DNA of 64,000 nucleotides from Palleronia sediminis (GTDB taxonomy: Bacteria > Pseudomonadota > Alphaproteobacteria > Rhodobacterales > Rhodobacteraceae), in the NCBI RefSeq assembly GCF_004358695.1, contig NZ_SNAA01000011.1:62001-126000 (forward strand), given 5' to 3'. Below are positions 35,000-44,022 of this stretch, piece by piece. The notes beneath the pieces were generated by a model. That model was not told where the DNA came from. It ran no database searches and saw nothing but the letters and a program-made list of their open reading frames with translations. The translations under genes and the position numbers were made by a program. How positions within the stretch are numbered: the stretch's first letter is position 1; each line of letters begins with the position of its first letter.

Positions 35000-36447
35000 G
35001 CGGGCTCTCCGGCAGAGACATAGGCCGTCTTGACGGTGGTATAGAACTCCGCGGCATAGCTGCCCTGTTCGCGGGGGCCGAAGGACGATGCGCCGCGCCC
35101 GCCGAAGGGCACGTGGTAATCGGTTCCGGCGGTGGGCAGATTGACCATCACGGTGCCCGCACGCATGTTGGCGCGGAAATGGCTCGCACGGGCGAGCGAG
35201 CGCGTCATGATCCCCGCGGTCAGTCCGAAGGGCGTATCATTGGCCAGGCTCAGCGCCTCGGCGTAGCTGTCGGCTTTTTGCACGGCGGTAATCGGTGCGA
35301 ACATCTCTTCGCGGTTGATCCGCATGTCGTTGCCCGTATTCGCGAAAACGGCGGGCGCCATGTAATGGCCGTCCGTCGGCATCTCGAGACGCTCGCCGCC
35401 GCACAGCAGTTCCGCGCCCTCGTCACGGCCGATGCCCACATAGTCCAGATTCTGTTCGAGCTGGTTCGCACTGACGACGGGGCCGATCTGCGTCCCCTCC
35501 CCGAGCGCGTGCCCGACCTTCAGGGATCTGGCAGCGGCTACCAGTCTCTCGACGAACTCGTCATGCACGGCGGCATGCACGATGAGGCGGCTGGCGGCGG
35601 TGCATTTCTGCCCCGTTCCGCCAAAGGCCGAACCCGCGGCATGGGTGACGGCAAGATCCAGATCGGCATCGTCCATGACGATGAGCGGGTTCTTGGACCC
35701 CATCTCCATCTGTACCTTGGTCATGTTGCCGACTGCCGCCGCCGCGATGCCTCGGCCCACGGACACGGACCCGGTAAAGCTGATCGCGTCCACCTTCGCG
35801 CTCTCGACAAGCCGCTGTCCGACGTCGCCGCCGGGCCCGGCCACCAGATTGAACAGCCCCGCGGGAATGTCCTGGCGCGCGATGATCTCGGTCAGGGCAC
35901 AGGCCGAGGCGGGGGTAAGGTTTGCGGGTTTCCAGACCACCGCGTTGCCGAAGGCCAGCGCGGGCGCGATCTTCCAGGCGGGGGTGGCGGCGGGAAAGTT
36001 CCAGGGGCTGATGATCGCGACGACGCCCACCGGTTCGCGGCGCACGTCGATCTCGGTTCCGGGACGCACGCTTTCGGCAAGATCACCGTGCTGGCGCAGC
36101 GCTTCGGCGGCGAAATAGGTAAAGAACTGGCCCGCGCGATAGACCTCTCCCTTGCCTTCGGCAAACGGCTTGCCCTCTTCACGCGACAGAAGGCGACCGA
36201 TCTCGTCAGCGCGGGCCATCAGTTCGGTGCCGATGGCCATCAGCACGTCATGGCGTTTCTGGATCCCGGCGGCCCACCACCGCGGCTGGGCCGCCCGCGC
36301 GGCGTCCAGCGCGGCCTCCAGATGCTCGGCATTCGCCTGCCCGTAATGTCCGATCAGGTCCGAGACGTCGGACGGGTTGCGGTTCTCGACCTGCGAGGCG
36401 CCGGCCATCCATTTGCCGTCGATGAAGATCCCGGTCTGTTCAGTCAT
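34996..36447 (-). CDS. NAD(P)-dependent aldehyde dehydrogenase
   Basis: A 483-residue ALDH-superfamily enzyme. ISPWNFPAATPAWKIAPAL and VWKPANLTPAS bind the cofactor; the catalytic Glu is in EMGSKNP and the nucleophilic Cys in GGTGQKCTAASRL near residue 285. The general look (RREPVGVVAIISPWNFP, FTGSVSVGRGIA) is closest to 2-oxoglutarate-semialdehyde or related aldehyde dehydrogenases, but the substrate cannot be fixed from sequence. The ATG follows AGGAGTG. It is the first gene of a five-gene minus-strand operon and divergent from a LysR gene across 88 bp. Confidence 0.92.
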   Translation of the reverse strand: MTEQTGIFIDGKWMAGASQVENRNPSDVSDLIGHYGQANAEHLEAALDAARAAQPRWWAAGIQKRHDVLMAIGTELMARADEIGRLLSREEGKPFAEGKGEVYRAGQFFTYFAAEALRQHGDLAESVRPGTEIDVRREPVGVVAIISPWNFPAATPAWKIAPALAFGNAVVWKPANLTPASACALTEIIARQDIPAGLFNLVAGPGGDVGQRLVESAKVDAISFTGSVSVGRGIAAAAVGNMTKVQMEMGSKNPLIVMDDADLDLAVTHAAGSAFGGTGQKCTAASRLIVHAAVHDEFVERLVAAARSLKVGHALGEGTQIGPVVSANQLEQNLDYVGIGRDEGAELLCGGERLEMPTDGHYMAPAVFANTGNDMRINREEMFAPITAVQKADSYAEALSLANDTPFGLTAGIMTRSLARASHFRANMRAGTVMVNLPTAGTDYHVPFGGRGASSFGPREQGSYAAEFYTTVKTAYVSAGEPA

Positions 36448-36472
36448 AGGGCACTCCTGTTGCTGAAACAGC

Positions 36473-36480
36473 TATAGACA
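36473..36480. promoter_or_regulatory. TATAGACA word in the ALDH/LysR divergent region
   Basis: TATAGACA matches 8 bases of the hutF/hutI operator (TATAGACATAA) but is followed by GA and not TA. It lies 26 bases upstream of the aldehyde dehydrogenase start. With only 8 bases and no second half it is weak evidence for HutC control of this operon. Confidence 0.25.
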
Positions 36481-36505
36481 GATCGGCGAACTCCAATCAT
36501 TCTGG

Positions 36506-36536
36506 AACTTCTGAAGTTTTTTTCAGGAAACCTGAA
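36506..36536. promoter_or_regulatory. two palindromes over the LysR start: candidate autoregulatory operator
   Basis: AACTTC-T-GAAGTT at 36506-36518 and TTCAGG-AAA-CCTGAA at 36522-36536 are two perfect inverted repeats side by side. The second ends on the first base of the LysR ATG. LysR regulators bind such tandem sites in divergent promoters; position over the start codon would allow autorepression and activation of the opposite operon. Confidence 0.6.
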
Positions 36537-37399
36537 TGTCGATAAAGCTGGAGGCGTTCCGCGTCTTTCGTGCAGTCGCCGAAGCGGGCACCCTGGCCGC
36601 CGGCGCCCGCGCCGTCGGTCGCACCCCGTCGGCCGTGTCCATGACACTCGCGCAGTTGGAAACCGAGATCGGCGCGCCACTGTTCGAGACAGACCGCAAG
36701 AACCGCCTGACGCCGCTCGGCCACCGCGTTCTGGAGGAAAGCAGCCGCGCCACGGATGTCTTCGATCGCGCTGTCAGCGCCATTCGGCGCCACGCGATTT
36801 CATCGGCAGGGAGCGTGCGGATCGCCGCCGTGCCATCCGCCGCGATCGCGCTTCTGCCCGAAACGATCGAGAGATTCCGCCGCGAGCATCCGCACGTCCG
36901 TATCGAGATCGCCGACACAGATACCACGGCTGTGCGCAGACGGGTGCGGACCGATGAGGCCGATATCGGGATCGTGTCGGCCGGATCGAGCGACCCGCCG
37001 CAAGGTGCGTTGATCCGGCGGGACGATCTCGGGGTGGTCTGTACCGAAGGGGGGCCCATTCATCGCGCCCACCTCGCGGAGGCGGGATCGTCGTCCTGGC
37101 GGATCATGGAACTCGAACCGCTTATCGCGAACCCGTTATGCCAGCTCGTGGATCACCCGGCGATCCGCGACCTGCTTTCGACGAGCGCGCTGGAGGCCCG
37201 CAATACGACGGCGATCCTCACCTTTGTCCGTCAAGGCCTGGGCGCCAGTATCCTTCCGTTCGATTCGGTCAGGGGTCAGCCGGACGGTATCGAATTCTTT
37301 GTCCCGTCCGATCCCGCGACGCAGCGCGAGCTTCGCAAGATCAGGCAGGACGGGAGCCGCATGACGACTCCGGCCGAAAGATTCTGGGAAATGCTATGA
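36536..37399 (+). CDS. LysR-family transcriptional regulator
   Basis: A 287-residue LysR-type protein. Helix-turn-helix at residues 18-45 (GTLAAGARAVGRTPSAVSMTLAQLE), linker helix, then effector domain from about residue 90 (SVRIAAVPSAAIALLPETIERFRREHPHVRIEI) with LTFVRQGLGASILPF near residue 228. It is divergent from the aldehyde dehydrogenase-BCCT operon and presumably regulates it; two palindromes overlap its start. There is no canonical ribosome binding site because the operator occupies that place. It resembles CynR/CbbR-type regulators in size only. Confidence 0.9.
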   Translation: MSIKLEAFRVFRAVAEAGTLAAGARAVGRTPSAVSMTLAQLETEIGAPLFETDRKNRLTPLGHRVLEESSRATDVFDRAVSAIRRHAISSAGSVRIAAVPSAAIALLPETIERFRREHPHVRIEIADTDTTAVRRRVRTDEADIGIVSAGSSDPPQGALIRRDDLGVVCTEGGPIHRAHLAEAGSSSWRIMELEPLIANPLCQLVDHPAIRDLLSTSALEARNTTAILTFVRQGLGASILPFDSVRGQPDGIEFFVPSDPATQRELRKIRQDGSRMTTPAERFWEML

Positions 37400-37437
37400 C
37401 ACCGGAGCACGCATCGCGGAAAAACCGCGATCTAGCG

Positions 37438-37513
37438 TGGTGAGCCGACAGGGGCTCGAACCCTGGACCTACTGATTAAAAGTCAGTTGCTCTACCAACT
37501 GAGCTATCGGCTC
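37438..37513 (-). tRNA. tRNA-Lys (anticodon UUU)
   Basis: Read on the minus strand, a 76-base cloverleaf including an encoded CCA end. Acceptor stem GAGCCGA/TCGGCTC, D arm GCTC-GAGC, anticodon arm ACTGA-CTTTTAA-TCAGT with TTT as anticodon, variable loop AGGTC, T arm CAGGG-TTCGAAC-CCCTG, discriminator A. The 3' end points to the accessory region at 9-37 kb. No integrase gene or repeated tRNA 3' end was seen in the window. Confidence 0.97.
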
Positions 37514-37606
37514 ACGCGAGGGGCGACGTAACCGTGTCGCTCTGGCCCGTCAAGCACAAAGCCCGGCCTTTTCTCGATCCGCTGCCATGTCTATATGCGG
37601 CGCTCT

Positions 37607-38440
37607 ATGGCCGGGCGCATTTCAGACCTGCCGTTCATGAAGATGCATGGACTGGGCAACGACTTCGTCGTGATCGACCGCCGCGGCCGCGCGGTCGAGG
37701 TCACGCCCGCGCTTGCCCGCGCGCTGGGCGACCGGCGCCGGGGCATCGGGTTCGACCAGCTCGCCACCATCGACCCCTGCGACGGGGCGGATGCGCGCCT
37801 GACCTTCTGGAACGCGGACGGCTCGCGCTCGGGCGCCTGCGGCAACGCCACGCGCTGCATCGCGCGCTGGCTGATGGAGGATGGTGGCCGGTCGGAGGTG
37901 ACGCTGCTCACGGAACGCGGGGCGCTCGCCTGCCACGACGCGGGCGGGGGGCTGACGGCGGTGAACATGGGGGCGCCGATCCTCGACTGGCGGGCGATCC
38001 CGCTGGCGCGCGAGGTCGATATCGACGCTCTCCCGCTCGACGGGGCGCCGGTCGCGACCGGCATGGGCAACCCGCATTGCACCGTTTTCGTCGAGGATGC
38101 CGAGACGGTCGACCTGGCCCGCGACGGCGCCCGGTACGAACACGACCCGCTGTTTCCCGAGCGTACCAACGTGCAGTTCTCCCACGTCGCAGGGCCGGAC
38201 CGCCTGCGGGTGCGCGTCTGGGAACGGGGCGCGGGGGTGACGCTGGCCTCGGGGTCGTCCTCCTGCGCGGTGGCGGTCGCCGCGCATCGCCGGGGTCTGA
38301 CCGGGCGGCGCGTGACGATCGCGCTGGACGGGGGCGAGATCGAGATCGACTGGCGCGATGACGGCGTCTGGATGACCGGCCCCACCGTGCATGTCGCGGA
38401 CGGCCGGCTGACCGCGCAGTTCCTCGGGGGGCTGGGATGA
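37607..38440 (+). CDS. dapF: diaminopimelate epimerase
   Basis: DapF interconverts LL- and meso-diaminopimelate, the step before peptidoglycan and lysine. The 277-residue cofactor-free epimerase shows the N-terminal [16 protein letters not shown] and both catalytic cysteines: Cys78 in [11 protein letters not shown] and Cys220 in [11 protein letters not shown]. Asn and Glu residues around GNPHCTVFV and WERGAG bind substrate. The ATG at 37607 matches the usual short N-terminus; an in-frame ATG at 37595 is possible, and neither has a clear ribosome site. The stop overlaps mtaB by 4 bases. Confidence 0.96.
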   Translation: MAGRISDLPFMKMHGLGNDFVVIDRRGRAVEVTPALARALGDRRRGIGFDQLATIDPCDGADARLTFWNADGSRSGACGNATRCIARWLMEDGGRSEVTLLTERGALACHDAGGGLTAVNMGAPILDWRAIPLAREVDIDALPLDGAPVATGMGNPHCTVFVEDAETVDLARDGARYEHDPLFPERTNVQFSHVAGPDRLRVRVWERGAGVTLASGSSSCAVAVAAHRRGLTGRRVTIALDGGEIEIDWRDDGVWMTGPTVHVADGRLTAQFLGGLG

Positions 38441-39693
38441 GCGCGCCGGTCTTTTCCAACCACGGCTGCCGGCTGAACGCCTACGAGACCGAGGCGATGA
38501 AGCGTCTGGCGGAGGAGGCGGGCGCGCGCGATGTCGTGGTGGTGAACACCTGCGCCGTCACCGCCGAGGCCGTGCGCAAGGCCCGCCAGGACATCCGCCG
38601 CCTGCATCGCGACAATCCCGATGCGCGGATCGTCGTCACCGGCTGCGCCGCGCAGACCGACCCCGAGAGCTTTGCCGCCATGCCAGAGGTCGCGCGCGTC
38701 GTCGGCAATGCCGAAAAGATGCGCCCCGAGACATGGGCCGCGCTCGCCCCCGATTTCGTCGGCACGGCCGAGAGGGTGCAGGTCAACGACATCATGTCCG
38801 TGACGGAGACCGCCGGGCACCTGATCGACGGGTTCGGCACACGCTCGCGCGCCTATGTGCAGGTCCAGAACGGCTGCGATCACCGCTGCACCTTCTGCAT
38901 CATCCCCTTTGGGCGCGGCAATTCGCGCAGCGTCGCGGCCGGTGTCGTGGTCGAGCAGATCCGCCGGCTCGTCGCCTCGGGCTTCGAAGAGGTGGTGCTG
39001 ACCGGCGTGGACCTGACCTCGTGGGGGGCCGACCTGCCGGGCCATCCGCGGCTGGGCGACCTGGTGCGGCGCATCCTCAGGCTGGTGCCCGATCTCGCCC
39101 GGCTGCGCATCAGCTCGATCGACTCGATCGAGGCCGACGACGCGCTGATGCGCGCCATCGCCGAGGAAGAGCGGCTGATGCCGCATCTTCACCTGTCGCT
39201 GCAACACGGGGCCGACCTGATCCTCAAGCGGATGAAGCGGCGCCATCTGCGCGGCGACGCCATCGCCTTTTGCGACGCCGCAAGACGGCTGCGGCCCGAC
39301 ATGACCTTTGGCGCCGACATCATCGCCGGCTTTCCCACCGAGACCGAGGCGCATTTCGCCGACAGCCTCGCGCTGGTCGAGGCCTGCGGGCTGACCTGGC
39401 TGCATGTCTTTCCCTATTCGGCCCGTCCCGGCACCCCCGCCGCGCGGATGCCCGCGCTGGACGGCGGTCTGGTGCGCGAAAGGGCTGCGCGGCTGCGCGA
39501 GGCGGGCACGCGCGCGGTCGCGGCGCATCTGGCCGCGCAGGTCGGGCGCGATCACCGCGTCCTGATGGAGAGCCCCCGCATGGGCCGGACCGAGCAGTTC
39601 GCCGAGACGGTGTTCGAGACCGACCGCCCCGTGGGCCGGATCGTCGAGACGCGCATCGCGGGCCATGACGGCGCACGGCTCAGCGCCGCCTGA
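38437..39693 (+). CDS. mtaB: tRNA t6A37 methylthiotransferase
   Basis: MtaB adds a methylthio group to N6-threonylcarbamoyl-adenosine 37 of tRNAs decoding ANN codons. The 418-residue radical-SAM enzyme has the N-terminal MTTase domain with the auxiliary-cluster cysteines in NHGCRLN, VNTCAVT and VTGCAAQ. The radical-SAM cluster motif C-x3-C-x2-C is in [15 protein letters not shown] near residue 147. A C-terminal region follows that corresponds to a short TRAM-like end. The ATG overlaps the dapF stop. Its tRNA-Lys(UUU) neighbour is a natural substrate type, though this may be coincidence. Confidence 0.95.
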   Translation: MSAPVFSNHGCRLNAYETEAMKRLAEEAGARDVVVVNTCAVTAEAVRKARQDIRRLHRDNPDARIVVTGCAAQTDPESFAAMPEVARVVGNAEKMRPETWAALAPDFVGTAERVQVNDIMSVTETAGHLIDGFGTRSRAYVQVQNGCDHRCTFCIIPFGRGNSRSVAAGVVVEQIRRLVASGFEEVVLTGVDLTSWGADLPGHPRLGDLVRRILRLVPDLARLRISSIDSIEADDALMRAIAEEERLMPHLHLSLQHGADLILKRMKRRHLRGDAIAFCDAARRLRPDMTFGADIIAGFPTETEAHFADSLALVEACGLTWLHVFPYSARPGTPAARMPALDGGLVRERAARLREAGTRAVAAHLAAQVGRDHRVLMESPRMGRTEQFAETVFETDRPVGRIVETRIAGHDGARLSAA

Positions 39694-39735
39694 TTGCGTC
39701 TGGCGCCCACGGGTGAAATGCCGCAGGGTCCGCCC

Positions 39736-40338
39736 ATGATGGAGCTGTTCTATTCCCCCGCCTCGCCCTTTGCCCGCAAGGTCCGCATCGTGCTGCACGA
39801 AACCGGGCGGACCGGTGACGTGGCGCTTGTCCATTCGGTGCAGACCGCGTTCAGCCCCAACCCGGCGAACCAGAACCCGCTGGGCAAGATCCCCTGCCTG
39901 ACGCGCGCGGACGGCCCGGCGCTTTACGACAGCCGGGTGATCTGCCGCTTTCTGGCCGAGACGGGCGACGCCGACCTCTATCCCCGCCCCCGCCTGTGGG
40001 AGGTTCTGACTCTCGAGGCCACGGCCGACGGGATCATGGATGCCGCCCTGCTGATGGTCTACGAGCATCGTCTTCGCCCCGAGGACAAGCGCCTTGCCGA
40101 GTATGTCGAGGCGCAGTGGTCCAAGGTGTCGCGCGCGCTCGACGCGCTCGAGGCGCGCTGGATGAGCCATCTCGCCGGGCCGCTCGACATCGGGCAGATC
40201 GCGGTCGGCGCGGCGCTCGGATATCTCGATTTCCGCCATCCCGAACGCGACTGGCGCGGGCCCCGCCCCGCGCTCACCGCCTGGGCGGCCCGCCTGATGG
40301 ACCGCGAATCGTTCCGCGCCACCGCGCCCGAGGGCTGA
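39736..40338 (+). CDS. glutathione S-transferase family protein
   Basis: A 200-residue GST: N-terminal thioredoxin-like domain (residues 1-78, SPASPFARKVRIVLHETG with Ser as likely catalytic residue, GKIPCLTRADGPALYDSRVICRFL with the cis-Pro and the ES/DS glutathione-binding pair), then the all-helical C-terminal domain. The start is taken at the first of two adjacent ATG codons (39736, 39739), since family proteins begin just before the first beta strand. The specific substrate is unknown. It lies between mtaB and the petABC operon. Confidence 0.9.
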   Translation: MMELFYSPASPFARKVRIVLHETGRTGDVALVHSVQTAFSPNPANQNPLGKIPCLTRADGPALYDSRVICRFLAETGDADLYPRPRLWEVLTLEATADGIMDAALLMVYEHRLRPEDKRLAEYVEAQWSKVSRALDALEARWMSHLAGPLDIGQIAVGAALGYLDFRHPERDWRGPRPALTAWAARLMDRESFRATAPEG

Positions 40339-40520
40339 CCGCGACCCGCCTCGGGATCGCTGCATCGCCGCATCGCGCCCCAATCTCCGCCCCGTGCGGT
40401 CCTTTGTCCGCTGGACCCGAAGCCGCGGGACGGCTAGAGAACCGCAAACGCGCAGGATGCCGTCCGTGCGGGCCCTCCATTCCTGCCCGTGCCCCGGCCC
40501 GCTAGAAGGAGAGTGTTCCC

Positions 40521-41096
40521 GTGTCACATACAGACGATCAGTCCGGCACGCGCCGCGATTTTCTGTTCTACGCGACGGGCGGCGCCGGCGCCGTCGTCGC
40601 GGGGGCGGCCGTGTGGCCCCTCATCAACCAGATGAACCCTTCGGCCAGCGTCCAGGCGCTGTCGTCGATCCGCGTCGATATCGACGGGGTCGAGCCGGGA
40701 ACCCAGCTTACCGTGCAATGGCTCGGCAAGCCGGTCTTCATCCGCCGCCGCACCCAGGCCGAGATCGACGAGGCAAATGAGGTCGACGTGTCGACCCTGC
40801 CCGACCCGATCGCGCGCAACGCGAATATCGACGGCACCGCACCGGCCGATGACGCGAACCGCACCGTCGCGCCCGAGGGATCGGACAGCGAGGAGTGGCT
40901 CGTCATGATGGGCGTCTGCACCCATCTCGGCTGCGTGCCGCTGGGCGACGGGGCCGGCGACTTCAACGGCTGGTTCTGCCCCTGCCACGGCTCGCATTAC
41001 GACACCTCGGGCCGCATCCGCCGCGGCCCCGCCCCCGAGAACCTGCCGGTGCCCGTCGCGGCCTTCGACGGCGAAACCACCATCGTACTGGGATAA
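40521..41096 (+). CDS. petA: ubiquinol-cytochrome c reductase iron-sulfur subunit (Rieske protein)
   Basis: The Rieske subunit of the cytochrome bc1 complex transfers electrons from ubiquinol to cytochrome c1. The 191-residue protein has a twin-arginine N-terminus (TRRDFLFYA) leading into the membrane anchor at about 15-38. The cluster-binding motifs are CTHLGC and CPCHGSHYD near residues 133-155. It starts with GTG, six bases after AAGGAGAG. petB follows 12 bases later and petC after it, the usual fbcFBC order in alphaproteobacteria. In 40339-40520 I see no gene. Confidence 0.98.
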   Translation: MSHTDDQSGTRRDFLFYATGGAGAVVAGAAVWPLINQMNPSASVQALSSIRVDIDGVEPGTQLTVQWLGKPVFIRRRTQAEIDEANEVDVSTLPDPIARNANIDGTAPADDANRTVAPEGSDSEEWLVMMGVCTHLGCVPLGDGAGDFNGWFCPCHGSHYDTSGRIRRGPAPENLPVPVAAFDGETTIVLG

Positions 41097-41108
41097 GGAG
41101 GTCCGATC

Positions 41109-42452
41109 ATGGCCGGAATACCGCACGACCATTACGAGCCGAAGACCGGGGGCGAACGCTGGCTGCACAAGCGGCTGCCCGTGATCGGCCTGCTCTATGA
41201 CACGATCATGATTCCCACACCCAAGAACCTCAACTGGATGTGGATCTGGGGGATCGTCCTGACCTTCACGCTGGTGCTGCAGATCGTCACCGGGATCGTG
41301 CTCGTCATGCACTACATCCCGTCGACCGATGCCGCCTTCGCCAGCGTCGAGCACATCATGCGCGACGTGAACGGCGGCTTCATGCTGCGTTACCTGCACT
41401 CGAACGGCGCATCGCTGTTCTTCGTCGCGGTCTATCTGCATATCTTCCGCAACCTCTATTACGGCTCCTACAAGGAACCGCGCGAGGTGACGTGGATCAT
41501 CGGCATCCTGATGTACCTGCTGATGATGGGCACCGCCTTCATGGGCTACGTCCTGCCCTGGGGCCAGATGTCCTTCTGGGGGGCGACCGTCATCACCGGC
41601 CTCTTCGGCGCGATCCCCTTCATCGGGGAGCCGGTGCAGACCTGGCTGCTGGGCGGGCCCGCCGTGGGCGAATACACCCTGACGCGGTTCTTCTCGCTGC
41701 ACTACCTCATGCCGATGATCCTGGCCGGCCTGACGATCGTCCATATCTGGGCCTTCCACACCACCGGCAACAACAACCCCACCGGGGTCGAGGTGCGGCG
41801 CACGTCGAAAGAGGACGCGCAGAAGGACACGCTGCCCTTCTGGCCCTATTTCGTCATCAAGGACCTGTTCGCGCTGGCGATCATCCTCGCGGTGTTCTTT
41901 GCCATCGTCGGATTCATGCCGAACTATCTCGGCCACCCCGACAACTACATCGAGGCGAACCCGCTGGTGACGCCCGCGCATATCGTGCCCGAATGGTACT
42001 TCCTGCCGTTCTACGCGATCCTGCGCGCCTTCACCGCCGAAGTGTGGGTCGTCCAGGCCGCGAGCTTCATCACGGGCGGCATCATCGACGCCAAGTTCTT
42101 CGGCGTGCTGGCGATGTTCGGGGCCATCGCGGTCATGGCGCTGGCGCCGTGGCTCGACACCTCTTCGATCCGGTCGGGCCGCTACCGCCCGATGTTCAAG
42201 TGGTGGTTCGCCCTGTTCGTCGTGAACTTCTTCGTCCTGATGTGGGCGGGGGCCATGCCGGCCGAAGAACCCTACGCCACGATCTCGCTCATCGCGTCGG
42301 CCTACTGGTTCGCCTATTTCCTGGTGATCCTGCCGCTGCTGGGCGTGTTCGAAAAGCCGCTGCCCCGTCCCGCGACGATCGAGGAAGACTACGCCAAGCA
42401 CTATTCCTCCGCGACGGGTGGCACGTCGACCGTCGTGAACCCGGCCGAGTGA
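41109..42452 (+). CDS. petB: cytochrome b of the bc1 complex
   Basis: A 447-residue integral membrane protein with eight predicted helices that carries haems bL and bH and the quinol sites. Landmarks: the paired haem His region in [14 protein letters not shown] and [43 protein letters not shown] in helix C, and the Qo-site PEWY sequence in [16 protein letters not shown]. The ATG follows AAGGAGG. The length is typical of Rhodobacteraceae. Confidence 0.98.
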   Translation: MAGIPHDHYEPKTGGERWLHKRLPVIGLLYDTIMIPTPKNLNWMWIWGIVLTFTLVLQIVTGIVLVMHYIPSTDAAFASVEHIMRDVNGGFMLRYLHSNGASLFFVAVYLHIFRNLYYGSYKEPREVTWIIGILMYLLMMGTAFMGYVLPWGQMSFWGATVITGLFGAIPFIGEPVQTWLLGGPAVGEYTLTRFFSLHYLMPMILAGLTIVHIWAFHTTGNNNPTGVEVRRTSKEDAQKDTLPFWPYFVIKDLFALAIILAVFFAIVGFMPNYLGHPDNYIEANPLVTPAHIVPEWYFLPFYAILRAFTAEVWVVQAASFITGGIIDAKFFGVLAMFGAIAVMALAPWLDTSSIRSGRYRPMFKWWFALFVVNFFVLMWAGAMPAEEPYATISLIASAYWFAYFLVILPLLGVFEKPLPRPATIEEDYAKHYSSATGGTSTVVNPAE

Positions 42453-42466
42453 AAGAGAGAGAGACG

Positions 42467-43273
42467 ATGATAAGAACCCTGACACTCTCGTTCGCCATCG
42501 CGCTCGGTCTTTCCGGCGCGGCGGCGGCCGCCGAGGGAGAGTCGAAAGTCATTGACTACGACTTTTCCTTCGAAGGTCCGTTCGGAACCTACGACCAGTT
42601 CCAGCTTCAGCGCGGCCTCCAGGTCTTTACCGAGATCTGTTCGGCGTGCCACGGCCTGAAATACGTCGCCTTCCGTACGCTCGGCGCCGAGGACGGGCCG
42701 GGCCTGCCCGAGGAGCAGGTTCGCGCCTTTGCCGCGAATTACGAGGTCTTCGACGAAACGCTGTTCGACGGCGAGGGCGATTTCCGCCCGGCCAAGCCGA
42801 CCGATCACTTTCCCGAATCCTCGCTGTCAAACGCCCCCGACCTCAGCCTGATGGCCAAGGCGCGGGCGGGCTTCCACGGGCCTTACGGGCTGGGCATCAA
42901 CCAGTTCATCCGCGGCATGGGCGGGGCGGAATATACCGCGTCGCTGCTGACCGGCTATACCGGCAACGACAAGGAAGAGGCGGGCGCGATCCTCTACGAG
43001 AACACCGCCTTCCCCGGTGGCTGGATCGCCATGCCGCCGCCGCTTTACGGTGACGACGTGGTCTATGCCGACGGCACCGAGGCAACGGTCGAACAGGCGT
43101 CCAAGGATGTCGCGGCCTTCATGATGTGGACGGCCGAGCCCAAGCTGGCCGCCCGCAAGCAGGCCGGTTTCGCCGGAACGCTCATGCTGACGCTGCTGGC
43201 GGTGCTTCTGTACCTCACCAACAAGCGGATCTGGGCGCCGCACAAGCGCAAGGTCAAGCACCCGGCCGAGTGA
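42467..43273 (+). CDS. petC: cytochrome c1 of the bc1 complex
   Basis: A 268-residue c-type cytochrome with a Sec signal (residues 1-21, ending AAAAAE), the covalent haem site CSACH near residue 58, the axial Met region near residues 180-190, and a C-terminal membrane anchor ([20 protein letters not shown]). The ATG at 42467 follows a GAGAGAGA stretch 14 bases after petB; the open frame continues upstream only as a shadow of petB. A clear terminator follows, so petABC is one operon. Confidence 0.97.
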   Translation: MIRTLTLSFAIALGLSGAAAAAEGESKVIDYDFSFEGPFGTYDQFQLQRGLQVFTEICSACHGLKYVAFRTLGAEDGPGLPEEQVRAFAANYEVFDETLFDGEGDFRPAKPTDHFPESSLSNAPDLSLMAKARAGFHGPYGLGINQFIRGMGGAEYTASLLTGYTGNDKEEAGAILYENTAFPGGWIAMPPPLYGDDVVYADGTEATVEQASKDVAAFMMWTAEPKLAARKQAGFAGTLMLTLLAVLLYLTNKRIWAPHKRKVKHPAE

Positions 43274-43296
43274 TCGGCGCCGCCTGACGACAGACC

Positions 43297-43330
43297 AGAA
43301 CCCGGCCCGTGCGGCCGGGTTCTTTCGTTT
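43297..43330 (+). terminator. rho-independent terminator of petABC
   Basis: AGAACCCGGCC pairs perfectly with GGCCGGGTTCT (11 bp) around a 5-base loop and runs into TTCGTTT. It lies 23 bases after the petC stop and touches the end of the convergent thiQ gene, so it may serve both directions. Confidence 0.9.
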
Positions 43331-44022
43331 CAGCCGAGGTAATCGCGCAGCCCGGCCGGTGGATCGGCCAGCAGGGGCCCGGTCTCGAACGGCCCGGTCA
43401 CGGCGCCCCCGGCCACCACCAGCGTCTGCCCGCCCAGCCTCAGCGCGTCGGCAGGCTCGTGCGTGACCATCAGCACGGTCAGCCCCCGTCGGGTGGCGAT
43501 GCCGTGCAGCAGATCGATCATCTCGGCCTTCAGGGCGGGGCCCAGTGCGGCAAAGGGTTCGTCCAGCGCGAGGATGGGCCTGTCCTGCAACACCGCGCGG
43601 GCCAGCGCGACGCGGCTTTGCTGGCCGCCCGACAGCTGGCCGGGCTTGCGGTCGCCCATGCCGGGCAGGCCGACGGCGCTCAGAATCGCCTCGACCTCGA
43701 CCCTGTCGCGCGCGGACATGCGCCCGTTGGGCCTGAGCCCCAGCCCGACATTTCGCGCCGCGGTGAGGTGCGGAAAGAGGTTGTTGTCCTGGAACAGCGT
43801 CGCCACCGGCCGTTCCGCCGGGGCCAACCCGTCGATCCGCGTCCCGTCCCAGACGATCCGCCCCGCCGCCGGATCGACAAAGCCCGAAAGCGCCGCGAGA
43901 AAGGTGGACTTGCCCGCGCCCGACGGCCCGATGATCGCCAGATGCGCACCGCGCGGAATCGAGACATGCGCGGTCAGGGCGAAATCGTCCTGCCGGATCT
44001 CGAGCCTGTCGAACTCAAGCAT
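43330..44022 (-). CDS. thiQ: thiamine ABC importer ATPase
   Basis: A 230-residue ABC ATPase: Walker A GPSGAGKST, Q-loop LFQDNNLFPHLT, signature LSGGQQSRVALARAV, Walker B ILALDEPFAALGP and a switch His in VTHEPADA. LQD/FQDNNLFPHL is typical of ThiQ. It is the third gene of thiBPQ, and its start overlaps the thiP stop by 8 bases. The operon is under a TPP riboswitch, which supports thiamine or thiamine phosphates as substrate. Confidence 0.93.
   Translation of the reverse strand: MLEFDRLEIRQDDFALTAHVSIPRGAHLAIIGPSGAGKSTFLAALSGFVDPAAGRIVWDGTRIDGLAPAERPVATLFQDNNLFPHLTAARNVGLGLRPNGRMSARDRVEVEAILSAVGLPGMGDRKPGQLSGGQQSRVALARAVLQDRPILALDEPFAALGPALKAEMIDLLHGIATRRGLTVLMVTHEPADALRLGGQTLVVAGGAVTGPFETGPLLADPPAGLRDYLG

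Noticed and set aside
22161-36447. Glycine betaine, carnitine or stachydrine demethylation cluster
   Set aside because: A BCCT carrier and a Rieske enzyme are in the neighbourhood, but the Rieske protein is VanA/PobA-like, not GbcA/CntA/Stc2-like, and it belongs to a different operon from the BCCT gene. Kept only as a weak alternative.
22161-36447. Homarine or trigonelline degradation locus
   Set aside because: Marine Rhodobacterales do degrade such compounds, and a Rieske-type enzyme would fit in principle, but I cannot match the gene content to a described operon with confidence.
37591-40527. A 978-codon open frame on the minus strand across dapF, mtaB and the GST gene
   Set aside because: It spans three well-defined genes on the other strand and has no domain motifs; high GC keeps the antisense frame free of stops.
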